Assembly: GCF_044810985.1 (NCBI RefSeq) | Contig: NZ_CP085242.1 | Span: forward strand, 2,666,001-2,730,000 | From: Marinospirillum sp031581385 | GTDB taxonomy: Bacteria > Pseudomonadota > Gammaproteobacteria > Pseudomonadales > Halomonadaceae | DNA: 64,000 nt | Direction of reading: 5' to 3' | Shown here: positions 49,773-59,017 of the stretch, in pieces | Position numbering within the stretch: position 1 is the first letter of the stretch | Layout of the letters: each line of letters begins with the position of its first letter | Made by a program: the position numbers and the translations under genes | The notes under the pieces: model-generated | The model's input: only the letters and a program-made list of their open reading frames with translations | The model's database searches: none | What the model was told of the DNA's origin: nothing

Positions 49773-51245
49773 ATGAATTATAAGGATTTACGTGATTTTA
49801 TCAGTCAACTTGAAGCCCGGGGTCTGCTGAAGAGGGTCAGTCAGGAAATCGACCCCTATCTGGAAATGACGGAAATTGCCGACCGCACGCTAAGAGCCGG
49901 TGGTCCGGCGATCCTGTTTGAAAACCCCAAGGGTCACTCCATGCCCGTACTGGCCAACCTGTTCGGAACGCCCGAGCGGGTGGCTCTGGGGATGGGTGCG
50001 GAATCCACACAAGCCTTGCGGGAAATCGGTAAGCTGCTGGCTTTCTTGAAAGAGCCGGACCCACCCAAGGGCATGAAAGATGCCTGGGAAAAGCTGCCCA
50101 TCTTCAAAAAGGTTCTGACCATGAACCCCAAGGTGGTCAGCAAGGCACCCTGCCAGGAAGTGGTTCAGGAAGGTGATGAAGTTGATCTTTACGGCCTGCC
50201 GATTCAGCACTGCTGGCCGGGTGATGCTGCACCGTTGGTGACCTGGCCGCTGGTGATTACCCAGAATAAAAAGAAGGGCCGCGAGAACCTGGGCATTTAT
50301 CGCCAGCAGTTGATTGGTAAAAACAAGCTGATCATGCGCTGGCTGGCGCACCGGGGTGGGGCTCTGGATTTCCAGAAATTCTGTCGTGACAATCCGGGCA
50401 AGAAATTTCCGGTGTGTGTCGCTCTGGGGGCTGATCCGGCCACCATTCTGGGTGCGGTGACCCCGGTTCCTGATGCCTTGTCTGAATATGCTTTTGCCGG
50501 ACTTCTGCGCGGCAGCAAAACCGAGCTGGTCAAATCCATAGGCTATGATCTGCGCGTACCGGCTTCAGCGGAAATTGTACTGGAAGGTTATATCGAACCG
50601 GGCGAAACCGCCCCTGAAGGCCCCTTTGGTGACCATACCGGTTATTACAATGAAGTCGATCACTTCCCGGTTTTCACGGTAGAGCGCATCACGCGTCGCA
50701 AGGATGCCCTTTATCATTCCACCTATACCGGCAGACCGCCGGATGAACCGGCGATTCTGGGCGTGGCTTTGAATGAAGTTTTTGTGCCTATCCTGCAAAA
50801 ACAATTCCCGGAAATCACCGATTTTTATCTGCCGCCGGAAGGTTGTTCCTATCGGATGGCGGTTGTGACCATCAAAAAACAGTATCCCGGTCATGCCAAG
50901 CGGGTGATGCTGGGTGTCTGGAGTTTTCTGCGCCAATTCATGTACACCAAATTTGTGATTGTTACCGATGATGACGTCAATGCCCGTGACTGGAAGGATG
51001 TGATCTGGGCCATGACTACAAGAATGGACCCCGCCCGTGATACGGTAATGATTGAAAACACGCCCATTGATTACCTGGATTTTGCCTCCCCGGTTTCCGG
51101 CCTGGGATCCAAAATGGGTATGGATGCCACCAATAAATGGCCGGGTGAAACCCACCGCGAATGGGGCACACCCATCGTTATGGATCAGGCCGTTAAAGAA
51201 CGAGTTGATAACCTCTGGGATGAACTGGGCCTGGATACGAAATGA
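49773..51245 (+). CDS. ubiD: UbiD 3-polyprenyl-4-hydroxybenzoate decarboxylase
   Basis: 490 residues. Typical stretches: YKDLRDFISQLEARGLLKRV start, PILQKQFPEITDFYLPPEG (~335-355) and YTGRPPDEPAILGVAL, with the catalytic E-R-E residues in the LEGYIEPGETAPEGPFGDHTG region (~265-285). UbiD uses prenylated FMN to decarboxylate the ubiquinone precursor. It needs UbiX, which is not in this window. A flavin reductase follows after 19 bases, as in pseudomonads. Confidence 0.97.
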   Translation: MNYKDLRDFISQLEARGLLKRVSQEIDPYLEMTEIADRTLRAGGPAILFENPKGHSMPVLANLFGTPERVALGMGAESTQALREIGKLLAFLKEPDPPKGMKDAWEKLPIFKKVLTMNPKVVSKAPCQEVVQEGDEVDLYGLPIQHCWPGDAAPLVTWPLVITQNKKKGRENLGIYRQQLIGKNKLIMRWLAHRGGALDFQKFCRDNPGKKFPVCVALGADPATILGAVTPVPDALSEYAFAGLLRGSKTELVKSIGYDLRVPASAEIVLEGYIEPGETAPEGPFGDHTGYYNEVDHFPVFTVERITRRKDALYHSTYTGRPPDEPAILGVALNEVFVPILQKQFPEITDFYLPPEGCSYRMAVVTIKKQYPGHAKRVMLGVWSFLRQFMYTKFVIVTDDDVNARDWKDVIWAMTTRMDPARDTVMIENTPIDYLDFASPVSGLGSKMGMDATNKWPGETHREWGTPIVMDQAVKERVDNLWDELGLDTK

Positions 51246-51264
51246 ATACTATGACAGGAAGCCA

Positions 51265-51987
51265 ATGCATAAAATAACCACCCAGGCAGTGATCAAAAGT
51301 GTAGAGCTGCTGAGTAATAATGTTTATCAGGTTTTACTGCAGCCTGAAGAGAGTGTTGAATTTCAGGCCGGTCAGTACCTGGAAATTGGAGTGACTGATA
51401 CTATCTGGGCGCCTTTTTCCATTGCCTGTGCACCCGGCAGTCAGCAGCTGGAATTGCACATCCAGTATTTACCCGGCCGGGAAACTTCAGAATTACTGCA
51501 GAAGCAGCTGAAGGACGGCGGTGAACTGACCCTGTGCCTGGCCTCCGGTGAGTGTGTACTACCGGAACAGGAGCAGCCGCTGCTTCTTGTGGCTGCCGGA
51601 ACCGGCTTTGCCCAGATGAAATCCCTGTTGGAAGAAGCCTTTAAACGTAACTGGCAGGCACCTCTGACTCTCTACTGGGGTGCCCGCAATGTCGAGGGGC
51701 TTTATGCATTGCCTCAGGCTCTGGCGTGGGAAAAGCAGCACAGCAATTTTCAGCTGTTTACTTGTGTGGATCTGGCCGATGCTGACTGGAAGGGCCGTAA
51801 TGCCAGCTTAACTGAGTCTCTGGCAATGGATTTTATCGAAGGTGATTCTGCCGCTCAGGTTAAAGGTTTTATCAGTGGCTCGCCCGCAGTGGTTTATGCG
51901 GTGGAAGATCTGATGATGAGTCGGGGAATGCCTGCAAAAGCACTTTTAAGTGATGCACATGCCTATGCGCCGAGAAATTATGACTGA
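51265..51987 (+). CDS. fre: NAD(P)H-flavin reductase (Fre-like)
   Basis: 240 residues from the ATG at 51265 (AGGAA just upstream); a longer frame back into ubiD is rejected. The ferredoxin-reductase fold shows FQAGQYLEIG, APFSIACAPG (RxYS-like flavin motif, with A in place of the usual Arg) and LLLVAAGTGFAQMKSLLEEAF (NAD loop, ~110-130), plus ISGSPAVVYAVEDLM at the C-terminus. It probably makes reduced flavin for UbiX/UbiD cofactor biosynthesis or other enzymes. It overlaps folM by 8 bases. Confidence 0.88.
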   Translation: MHKITTQAVIKSVELLSNNVYQVLLQPEESVEFQAGQYLEIGVTDTIWAPFSIACAPGSQQLELHIQYLPGRETSELLQKQLKDGGELTLCLASGECVLPEQEQPLLLVAAGTGFAQMKSLLEEAFKRNWQAPLTLYWGARNVEGLYALPQALAWEKQHSNFQLFTCVDLADADWKGRNASLTESLAMDFIEGDSAAQVKGFISGSPAVVYAVEDLMMSRGMPAKALLSDAHAYAPRNYD

Positions 51988-52729
51988 TCCAGCTTACCCG
52001 GTGGTGATTACCGGTGCCGGTCAGAGGGCTGGCCTGTATCTGGCAGAAAAACTGCTGGAGCAGAGCCGCTCGGTTGTGGTGAGTTATCGCTCCCGAAAAG
52101 CGGGTGTCGAGCGGCTGGAAAGGCTGGGTGCTGACTGCATTCAGGCTGATTTTGCCAGCAATGATGGTGTTCTGGGGTTTGCTGCTGCTCTGCAAAAGCG
52201 ATACTCCGGGCTGAGTGCCTTGATCCATAATGCATCGGACTGGGCGACAGATCCCAGACCCGAAGAGGATCCTGAAGGACGGCAAGCTGCCGAGGTTTTT
52301 CAGAGGATGTTTCAGATTCATCAGCAGACGCCTTTTTTGCTCAACAATCAGCTGTCTCCTTTATTGCTGAAAGCTGCTCAGGATCAGGGTTGTGCCAGCG
52401 ATATCATTCATATCACTGATGATGTGGTGCGCCGTGGCTCTGCAAAGCACTCAGCTTACGTCGCCAGCAAAGCCGGGCTAGAAAGCCTTGCGCTGTCATT
52501 TGCCGCCCGCTATGCACCGGACATCAAGGTCAATACCATTGCTCCCGCCTTGCTGGCCTTTAATGAAGGCGACACCCCCGAATACCAGCAAAAGGTACTG
52601 GCAAAATCGCCTTTGTATATGGAGCCGGGATTTGAGGTGCTTTGGCAGACAGTGGATTATCTGCTTAACCAGCCTTATATGACGGGCAATCTGCTGCGCC
52701 TGAATGGCGGAAGGCACCTGAAGAACTGA
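51980..52729 (+). CDS. folM: Dihydromonapterin reductase FolM (SDR family)
   Basis: 249 residues from the ATG at 51980, overlapping the Fre stop by 8 bases; earlier in-frame Met codons overlap more and lack support. The SDR motifs are VVITGAGQRAGLYLA (~8-22; TGxGxRxG), LIHNASDW (~79) and the catalytic YVASK (~153-157) with upstream HITDDVVRRGS. FolM reduces dihydromonapterin and dihydrofolate and provides tetrahydromonapterin or back-up folate reduction. Other SDRs are possible, but the C-terminal LRLNGGRHLK supports a pteridine reductase. Confidence 0.85.
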   Translation: MTDPAYPVVITGAGQRAGLYLAEKLLEQSRSVVVSYRSRKAGVERLERLGADCIQADFASNDGVLGFAAALQKRYSGLSALIHNASDWATDPRPEEDPEGRQAAEVFQRMFQIHQQTPFLLNNQLSPLLLKAAQDQGCASDIIHITDDVVRRGSAKHSAYVASKAGLESLALSFAARYAPDIKVNTIAPALLAFNEGDTPEYQQKVLAKSPLYMEPGFEVLWQTVDYLLNQPYMTGNLLRLNGGRHLKN

Positions 52730-53494
52730 TCAGGCCAGAAGCCGCGCGGATGCGGCAATCACCAGCAGGTGCAGGGGATACCAGCTGAGCCAAAGCCAGC
52801 GGGGGAAAGGCAGCTGCCAGGGGCGCCTGAACTGGCTTAACCCCAGCAATCCCAGCAAAAGCAGCAAAGCAAAATAGCTGCTGTAGGTCGGGATGCCCGG
52901 GGGATTCAGCCCCAGGGCCAGAAACCCTGGAAGTGACCAGCTTGCCAGCCACTGCAGATAGCTGGCCGTGCTGTTCAGGCGTTGTTGATAGCAATAAAAC
53001 AGACCGGCAAAAGCAGGAATCAGTAGCAGGCCGGTCAGGCCATAATCCACCCAGTGACTGATCAGCCAGGCACAGATCAAGGCCAGCGTCAGGCCGAAAA
53101 AAAAGCGATAACTGTAAAAAAACCGGAAATCCTGTTGCTGGAGCTGCAAAGCCGCTTTCAGCAAACCGGTCAGGCCCAGACCGCCTGCCAAAGTAAAACA
53201 GACATTTAAGGTGGCCGAACTGAGAGGTTCCTGAAGCATCCAGGCATAAACCGGTTGGGCAATCAAGCCAATCATCAGAATCCGCAGACTGTAACGCCCC
53301 AGATGGCGACTGTTGAAAAGCGCATGCCAGGCCACCAGAGCGGCAAAAAAAGGAAAAGCCAGCCGCCCCAGGGTGCCCGCCACCCAATAATAGTCAGGCA
53401 GACCCGGCACCAGGTAACGGGCAGCATGATCGGCTGTCATGCTGATCACAGCCAGCCACTGGGCCAGGGGTATCCAAAGATTATTGATAGGCAT
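52730..53494 (-). CDS. TraX-family membrane protein
   Basis: 254 residues from the ATG at 53494, with 7-8 hydrophobic helices. The TraX signature is seen in LAVISMTADHAARYLVPGLPDYYWV (~13-40), GRLAFPFFAALVAWHA and GRYSLRILMIGLIAQPVYAWML (~68-92). TraX of F plasmids acetylates pilin N-termini, but chromosomal homologues like this one occur without conjugation genes and have unknown substrates. No pilin or conjugation genes are near. It is convergent with folM, with no spacer between the stop codons. Confidence 0.85.
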   Translation of the reverse strand: MPINNLWIPLAQWLAVISMTADHAARYLVPGLPDYYWVAGTLGRLAFPFFAALVAWHALFNSRHLGRYSLRILMIGLIAQPVYAWMLQEPLSSATLNVCFTLAGGLGLTGLLKAALQLQQQDFRFFYSYRFFFGLTLALICAWLISHWVDYGLTGLLLIPAFAGLFYCYQQRLNSTASYLQWLASWSLPGFLALGLNPPGIPTYSSYFALLLLLGLLGLSQFRRPWQLPFPRWLWLSWYPLHLLVIAASARLLA

Positions 53495-53529
53495 GAGGTG
53501 CAAAAAGGGCTTTTACCTGTGTCGATTGC

Positions 53530-53538
53530 TGGTATGAT
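53530..53538 (+). promoter_or_regulatory. Extended -10 element upstream of the PAS-MCP gene
   Basis: TG-G-TATGAT lies 77 bases before the start codon; no clear -35 was found. Confidence 0.45.
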
Positions 53539-53615
53539 ATTTTGAGTGTAAATTCATGCAACAAGTTATTGATTTGACCACCCGAGATTCTTTGACCTAA
53601 GAAGGCCTTCAAGCT

Positions 53616-54314
53616 ATGAGTTCAGAAGAGTATATGCAGGACACGGATTTCACCGAAAGCGAAGACACAGCACGCATTTACGAAAGCATTGCCAACCGTA
53701 TGAACGGTTTTCTTTACCGTTGCCGCAATGATCAGAGCTTTACCATGGTCAATCTCGCGGGTGCCGTAAAAAAAGTGACTGGGTATGCAGAAAAGGATTT
53801 ACTGAATAATCAGCGTCTTTCCTATATGTCCCTGATTCATCAGGATGATACCAAAAAAGTGGATGCTGCTGTGGAAAAAGGCATGCAGAACAACAGCAAC
53901 TGGAATGTGGATTACCGCATCAAACGTTCTGATGGCAGCATCCAATGGGTGAATGAGCATGGCGGCGCCGTTCTGAATGATCAGGGTGAAGTGACCTACC
54001 TGGAAGGTATTGTTGCCGACATCAATGATCGTAAGGCACAGGAAGTGGAACGCAAGAAGAAGATGGAAGATGTCGGGGTGACCAGTAACCAGATCATCAA
54101 TCAGACCCAGAAGATCCTGCAGGTTCTGAAAACCCTGAAAATGCTCAGCCTGAATGCCAGCATTGAAGCAGCTCGGGCTGGTGAAGCCGGTCGCGGCTTT
54201 GCCGTGGTGGCTGATCAGGTCAAGGAACTGGCGGATGAAACCGGCAAGTCAGCCCAGTCCATTACCCAGTTGATGGGCGAACTGGAAGAAAAGCTGACCG
54301 AAGCCAGCGAATAG
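53616..54314 (+). CDS. Minimal soluble PAS-MCP signalling protein
   Basis: 232 residues without membrane segments: a PAS domain at ~25-140 (GFLYRCRNDQSFTMVNL through SDGSIQWVNEHG and YLEGIVADINDRK), then only the tip of an MCP signalling domain (~145-230) with LKMLSLNASIEAARAGEAGRG, FAVVADQVKELADETGK and the return helix. Transmembrane chemoreceptors are over twice as long; here the coiled coil is reduced to the CheA/CheW-contact hairpin, with no methylation helices of full length. It could be an energy or redox sensor coupled to CheA, or act without chemotaxis. Followed by a terminator. Confidence 0.87.
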   Translation: MSSEEYMQDTDFTESEDTARIYESIANRMNGFLYRCRNDQSFTMVNLAGAVKKVTGYAEKDLLNNQRLSYMSLIHQDDTKKVDAAVEKGMQNNSNWNVDYRIKRSDGSIQWVNEHGGAVLNDQGEVTYLEGIVADINDRKAQEVERKKKMEDVGVTSNQIINQTQKILQVLKTLKMLSLNASIEAARAGEAGRGFAVVADQVKELADETGKSAQSITQLMGELEEKLTEASE

Positions 54315-54340
54315 TCCTTACACTTCTGATCAATCATTAA

Positions 54341-54366
54341 AAAAGGCAGCTCATGCTGCCTTTTTT
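54341..54366. terminator. Bidirectional terminator between the PAS-MCP gene and holC
   Basis: AAAAGGCAGC-(loop)-GCTGCCTTTT: a perfect stem with A and T runs on both sides, placed between convergent genes, so it can end transcription from either strand. Confidence 0.88.
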
Positions 54367-54374
54367 GTGGTTGT

Positions 54375-54800
54375 TCATCGGCGCATGTCATGGGCCTTGA
54401 TGGGATAGCCCCTTTCCCGGTAAAACGTCCAGTCAGCACGCTTGGGTTTCCTGACGTCTTCGGAGTCATCAATGATTTCGGCAACCCTTTGAAAGCGTGA
54501 GAAGTGACCGGGAATTTTCAAATCCAGGTTGAGCAACACATCATGATGATCGCCGGGCTCGTCCTGCCAACCGATTTCCACAGGTGAAGGCGGCTGGTTG
54601 CCCAGCATGCCATGCGGCAAAAAAGCATCCGGCTTAAAACTCCACAGACGTTCATCCAGTTCCTGAGCCATAGCGGGATCAGGAACGTGGATATACAGCC
54701 TGTGGCCCTTGCGCCAGATGGTTTCTGTCAAACGGCAGGCAAAATCCAGACGGCTGCCAGGGTTGCCCACCGGCAGTAGATAAAAATCAATATGCGTCAT
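54375..54800 (-). CDS. holC: DNA polymerase III chi subunit
   Basis: 141 residues: THIDFYLLPVGN start, ACRLTETIWRKGHRLYIHV (~22-40), LDERLWSFKPDAFLPHG (~49-65), and FQRVAEIIDDSEDVRKPKRADW near 105-125. The chi subunit links the clamp loader to SSB. It overlaps the pepA stop by 4 bases (ATGA), the standard pepA-holC order. Confidence 0.95.
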   Translation of the reverse strand: MTHIDFYLLPVGNPGSRLDFACRLTETIWRKGHRLYIHVPDPAMAQELDERLWSFKPDAFLPHGMLGNQPPSPVEIGWQDEPGDHHDVLLNLDLKIPGHFSRFQRVAEIIDDSEDVRKPKRADWTFYRERGYPIKAHDMRR

Positions 54801-56326
54801 TGTTCTGAATCAGTTTCTTCGCTGCTCTGGTCACCCAGGGTTTCCAGATCAAGAAGGTACTGAACAAGAAGCCCCACCGGACGGCCTGTGGCTCCTTTTT
54901 GTTTGCCGGAATGCCAGGCAGTACCGGCGATATCCAGGTGAGCCCAGCGGAATTTCTCGGCAAAGCGGGACAAAAAGCAGGCAGCGGTGATGGTACCGGC
55001 AGGACGTCCACCGATGTTCTGCATGTCGGCAAAATTGGAATCCAGTTGTTCCTGGAATTCTTCCCAGAGAGGCAGTTGCCAGGCACGATCTTCAGCCTTC
55101 TGGCCTGCCTTCAAAAGAGCTGCAGCCAGGTCATCATCATTACTCAACAAGCCAGTGGCCTGATGCCCCAGGGCAATAATGCAGGCTCCGGTCAGGGTGG
55201 CGATATCCACAACACTGGCGGGATTGTAGCGCTCGGCATAGGTTAGGGCATCGCAAAGCACCAGGCGACCTTCCGCATCGGTGTTGAGCACTTCCACTGT
55301 TTTGCCGGACAGAGTGGTGTAAATATCACCCGGTTTGCTGGCTGTGCTGGAAGGCATGTTTTCGGCCGCTGCAATCATGAAAACCAGATTGATTTTGGGC
55401 TTGATCTGGCGAACCGCTTCCAGAGTGCCGAGGACGCTGGCAGCCCCGCACATGTCGAATTTCATTTCATCCATGCCTTCACCGGGTTTGAGACTGATGC
55501 CGCCGGTATCAAAGGTGATGCCTTTACCCAAGAGGACGTGAGGTTTGTCATCCGGGTTTTTCGAGCCCTTGTATTCCACCACAATCAACCGGGAAGGCTG
55601 GGCGCTGCCCTTGCCGACAGACAGGAGGCTGTGCATGCCCAACTCGGCCATCTGCTCTTCGTCCAGGATGCTGGTGGTGAAGGCTGAATCCTTGCCGGTC
55701 AATTCCAGGGCTGTTTCAGCCAGGTGAACCGGAGTGCAGATGTTGCCGGGGCGGTTGCCCAGAGTGCGGGCCAGGTTTTTCCCCTGACCGATGGCCTGAC
55801 CGGCCTGAAGGGCTTTTTCACCTTCGGAGGAGTCCTGGTTTTCCGGCCAATGGAAGGAAAGCTCGGCAGGCAATTCATCCTGGCTGCCCTGGGACTTGAA
55901 TTCTGTGAAGCGGTAAAAACTGGTTTCAGCCACTTCCGCCAGCAGACGCAGCTTCCAACTGGAGTCCCGGTTCTTCAGGGGCGTGTCAGCCAGGGCGATC
56001 AAGCAATCATGCAGGCTGAGTTGTGCCAGGTGATCATAAGCGGCCTGGCTGGCTTTGCGGAACTTGGCATCGGTCAGTTGGTCTTCCTTACCCATGCCTA
56101 CCAGCAGAATCCGCTGTGCTCCAGCGCCGGGAGCAAAGGCGAGTAAAAAGGTTTTTCCCAGTTTTGCTTTAAAATCACCACGGTCAATAATTTGACTGAC
56201 CAATGACTCGGTGGCCTTGTCCAGTGCTTGACCGCTGAAAGTCAGGCTACCTTCCTGCATGACAGGCAGGACAACGCAGGCGGTTTCCGTCAGCGCGGGT
56301 GAATTGGTAACCAGTTTAAAGTTCAT
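54797..56326 (-). CDS. pepA: Cytosol (leucyl) aminopeptidase PepA
   Basis: 509 residues from the ATG at 56326 (GGAG upstream); an extension to 56371 is rejected. The M17 metal site appears in LLGKGITFDTGGISLKP (~265-281), MKFDMCGAASVLGT and the signature NTDAEGRLVLCDAL (~350-363). An N-terminal macro-like domain covers ~1-170. It cleaves N-terminal residues from peptides, and in E. coli PepA also binds DNA in plasmid dimer resolution and carAB regulation. Divergent from lptF. Confidence 0.96.
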   Translation of the reverse strand: MNFKLVTNSPALTETACVVLPVMQEGSLTFSGQALDKATESLVSQIIDRGDFKAKLGKTFLLAFAPGAGAQRILLVGMGKEDQLTDAKFRKASQAAYDHLAQLSLHDCLIALADTPLKNRDSSWKLRLLAEVAETSFYRFTEFKSQGSQDELPAELSFHWPENQDSSEGEKALQAGQAIGQGKNLARTLGNRPGNICTPVHLAETALELTGKDSAFTTSILDEEQMAELGMHSLLSVGKGSAQPSRLIVVEYKGSKNPDDKPHVLLGKGITFDTGGISLKPGEGMDEMKFDMCGAASVLGTLEAVRQIKPKINLVFMIAAAENMPSSTASKPGDIYTTLSGKTVEVLNTDAEGRLVLCDALTYAERYNPASVVDIATLTGACIIALGHQATGLLSNDDDLAAALLKAGQKAEDRAWQLPLWEEFQEQLDSNFADMQNIGGRPAGTITAACFLSRFAEKFRWAHLDIAGTAWHSGKQKGATGRPVGLLVQYLLDLETLGDQSSEETDSEQ

Positions 56327-56437
56327 AACCACTCCGAAAAAAGTTGTTAGTAAGCAAGTGTGACAAGACAAGCCAGCTAGTGGTGTAGGATAATGGCTTT
56401 ATATGAGAATTGCATCGTCTGATTTTGGGAGTTGTCC

Positions 56438-57496
56438 TTGATTCTTCACCGCTATATAGCCAGGGAAATTCTGTTTTCCACCCTGGCTGTTTCCAGCGTG
56501 TTGCTGCTGGTTATTGTCGGCAGCCGCTTTGCCCGCTATCTGGGTCGTGCTGCTTCAGGACGCTTATCCCTGGATTCCCTGGGGCAGTTAACCCTCCTGT
56601 ATATGCCTTATGCCGCCCAGATGATCATCCCTATCAGCTTTGTACTGGCGATCATGCTGACGTTTGGTCGCCTTTACATGCAAAGTGAAATGGCGGTCAT
56701 CCAGTCCAGTGGCGTCAGTCAGCGCAGGCTTTTGAAGCTGGTCATGGTGCTGGCCATGGGCGTTGCCGGCATCACCGGTTTTGCCAGTCTTTATGTGACT
56801 CCGCTCACCCAGCAGATGTCGGAGCTGGTGATTCAGGAGCAGCAGCAACGCACCGGTTTTGAATCCATTACTCCGGGGCAGTTTGTGGAGTTGGGCGAGC
56901 AGGCGGTCTATGCCCAGGTCGTCAGTGAAGATCAGCAAACGCTGCAAAAAGTTTTTATTGCTCAGGGTGGCGAAGGGCGCGATGAGTTGGCTTTAGCCAC
57001 GCGTGGCTTCCAGCAGATTGCCGAAGACACCCAGAGTCGCTTTCTGGTTCTGGAAGAAGGTCACCGTTATGAGTTGCCCGATGATGACCTGGCCATGACT
57101 GACCTGAAATTCGAGCGCTATGCTTTGCGCATTGGCGTGCACCAGCCTCCGACCCTTGAAGAAGAAGTGGAGATGATGTTTTTGAATGAGCTGTTGGCCA
57201 GGGACGTCAGGGCCGCTTCAGTTGAAATTCAGTGGCGTTTTGGTTTGCCCTTGATGGTGATCATTATGGTCTTGCTGGCCCTGCCTCTGACCAAAGTCAA
57301 TCCCAGGCAGGGGCGCTTCATGACGATTTTGCCGGTGCTTTTTTTGCAGATGGTTTTTCTGACCAGCCTCATGTCCCTGCAGGATACGATCAATAAAGGC
57401 CAATGGCCTTTGTATCCGGGTTTGTGGGCGGTGCATCTGGTCTTTCTGGCGGGTGGGCTCCTGCTTTGCTGGCGGCGGGGAGTTTTTGTCAAATGA
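56438..57496 (+). CDS. lptF: LPS export ABC transporter permease LptF
   Basis: 352 residues from TTG at 56438; GGGAG ends 6 bases before it, which decides it over the TTG two codons earlier. The start MILHRYIAREI matches the LptF family. Six membrane helices, three at each end, with a periplasmic beta-jellyroll between (~130-265). EMAVIQSSGVSQRRLLKLV (~84-102) is the coupling helix region. LptF with LptG and LptB moves lipopolysaccharide to the cell surface. It overlaps lptG by 4 bases. Confidence 0.95.
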   Translation: MILHRYIAREILFSTLAVSSVLLLVIVGSRFARYLGRAASGRLSLDSLGQLTLLYMPYAAQMIIPISFVLAIMLTFGRLYMQSEMAVIQSSGVSQRRLLKLVMVLAMGVAGITGFASLYVTPLTQQMSELVIQEQQQRTGFESITPGQFVELGEQAVYAQVVSEDQQTLQKVFIAQGGEGRDELALATRGFQQIAEDTQSRFLVLEEGHRYELPDDDLAMTDLKFERYALRIGVHQPPTLEEEVEMMFLNELLARDVRAASVEIQWRFGLPLMVIIMVLLALPLTKVNPRQGRFMTILPVLFLQMVFLTSLMSLQDTINKGQWPLYPGLWAVHLVFLAGGLLLCWRRGVFVK

Positions 57497-58560
57497 GGTT
57501 GCTGGGCCGTTATTTATCCCGTGCGGTATTGAATGCCACCCTGGCTGTGCTGCTGGTCATCGTTGGGCTGGATTATATTTTCACTCTGCTGGAAGAACTC
57601 AAGGATCTGACTGACAGTTACACCCTGTTGAATGCAGTGACTTACCTGTTGATCCGCTTACCGGAGCGTATTTATCTGTTCTTGCCGGTGGGTATCCTGG
57701 TGGGGGTGCTGATCGGTCTGGGCAGTCTGGCTTCAACCAGTGAATTGACGGTGATGCGCGCTGCAGGTGTCTCCATTCCCCGTTTGATTGTGCATGCCTC
57801 ACGCCCGGTGGTTGTGCTTCTGATTTTGGCCATGCTGGTCAGTGAGTATTTTTTGCTGCAGTGGGCACAAACGGCAGAAACCTACCGCTGGGAGGCCCGA
57901 ACAGGTCGGCAGGCGGCAACGGTCAGTACGGCACGGGATTTGTGGCTCAAGGAAGACCTGTCCTTTTACCGGATCAATGTCGCCAGAGACGATGGCCGTT
58001 TGCTGGGGATCACCCTGTATGAGCTGAACGAAGACTGGCAGCTGGAACGCCGGATCACCGCCGCTGAAGCCGATTATCAGGAGGGTGAATGGCATTTGCA
58101 GGACGTTCGGGAAATTCAAATGGCGGATGATCAGCTCAAAGAAAAGCACTATTCGAGCCTGGTTCAGCCTCTGCCGGTTCAGCCGGAATTTGTGGCCCTC
58201 CGGGCTTTTGCTCCCAGTGACTTACCACCTTCCCGGCTCTGGACTTACGGTCGTTACCTGGAAAGCAAGGGTCAGGCCAGTGGTTTTTACTGGCTGGCTT
58301 TCTGGCAAAAAGTGCTGATGCCGGTCACCGTGTTTGCGGTGGTTATTCTGGCGGCTTCTTTCACCTTTGGCCCTCTACGCACAGTGCCAGCCGGAACACG
58401 GGTTTTTCACGGTATAATTATTGGCCTTTCCGTCAAGTTTGCCCAGGATTTACTGGGTCCTTCGGCCTTGCTCTGGGGGTTTACACCGGCGCTGGCTGTA
58501 CTGATACCCGCAGCCATTTGTGCCATCTGGGGCATGTGGTTAATACGCAAAGCAGGATAG
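57493..58560 (+). CDS. lptG: LPS export ABC transporter permease LptG
   Basis: 355 residues from the ATG at 57493, which overlaps the lptF stop (ATGA). Six membrane helices in two groups: LNATLAVLLVIVGLDYIFTLLEEL (~13-36), then SELTVMRAAGVSIPRLIVHASRP (~86-108, coupling region), periplasmic jellyroll, and C-terminal helices from LMPVTVFAVVILAASFTFGPL. It pairs with LptF. It is followed 10 bases later by the RDD gene. Confidence 0.95.
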   Translation: MRLLGRYLSRAVLNATLAVLLVIVGLDYIFTLLEELKDLTDSYTLLNAVTYLLIRLPERIYLFLPVGILVGVLIGLGSLASTSELTVMRAAGVSIPRLIVHASRPVVVLLILAMLVSEYFLLQWAQTAETYRWEARTGRQAATVSTARDLWLKEDLSFYRINVARDDGRLLGITLYELNEDWQLERRITAAEADYQEGEWHLQDVREIQMADDQLKEKHYSSLVQPLPVQPEFVALRAFAPSDLPPSRLWTYGRYLESKGQASGFYWLAFWQKVLMPVTVFAVVILAASFTFGPLRTVPAGTRVFHGIIIGLSVKFAQDLLGPSALLWGFTPALAVLIPAAICAIWGMWLIRKAG

Positions 58561-58570
58561 CAGGTTATTT

Positions 58571-59017
58571 ATGCCAAGAGTTTTCAGTGAGTTGAATGCA
58601 ATTTATCCGGCAGGCCTTTTTCGGCGCCTGGCGGCTATTACTTATGATCTTTTTTTGCTGTTTGCCCTTTTGATGTTGGTGGGGTTTATCGGCGTGGCGC
58701 TCACCGGAGGGGAAGCCAATGAACACCTGTTGTTCAAGCTGGCGGTTTTTCTGGTGCCCGTGGTTTTTTATGGTTTTTTCTGGCGGCGCGCCGGTCAGAC
58801 CCTGGGAATGCTGGCCTGGCGCATCCGCGTACAGACGCCACAGGGCCAGCCACTCAACTTAAAGCAAACCCTGCTGCGTTTGTTGGGTGGCCTCTTGTCC
58901 TGGGGTTGTCTGGGGCTGGGTTATCTGTGGCTGTTTTTTGACCGGGAAAAACGCACCTGGCCGGATCTGCTGTCCGGAACCCAGGTGGTAGTGATTCCCA
59001 AAAAGACAAAAGGTTAG
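58571..59017 (+). CDS. RDD-family inner-membrane protein
   Basis: 148 residues with three hydrophobic segments: RRLAAITYDLFLLFALLMLVG (~16-36, carrying the R..A...D pattern of the RDD name), LAVFLVPVVFYGFFW and LLSWGCLGLGYLWLFF. GQTLGMLAWRIRV (~75-87) is the conserved RDD loop, and RTWPDLLSGTQVV ends the domain. RDD proteins are proposed transport or adaptor components, mostly without proven function. Probably co-transcribed with lptFG. Convergent with the acyl-CoA ligase gene, overlapping it by 4 bases. Confidence 0.88.
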   Translation: MPRVFSELNAIYPAGLFRRLAAITYDLFLLFALLMLVGFIGVALTGGEANEHLLFKLAVFLVPVVFYGFFWRRAGQTLGMLAWRIRVQTPQGQPLNLKQTLLRLLGGLLSWGCLGLGYLWLFFDREKRTWPDLLSGTQVVVIPKKTKG

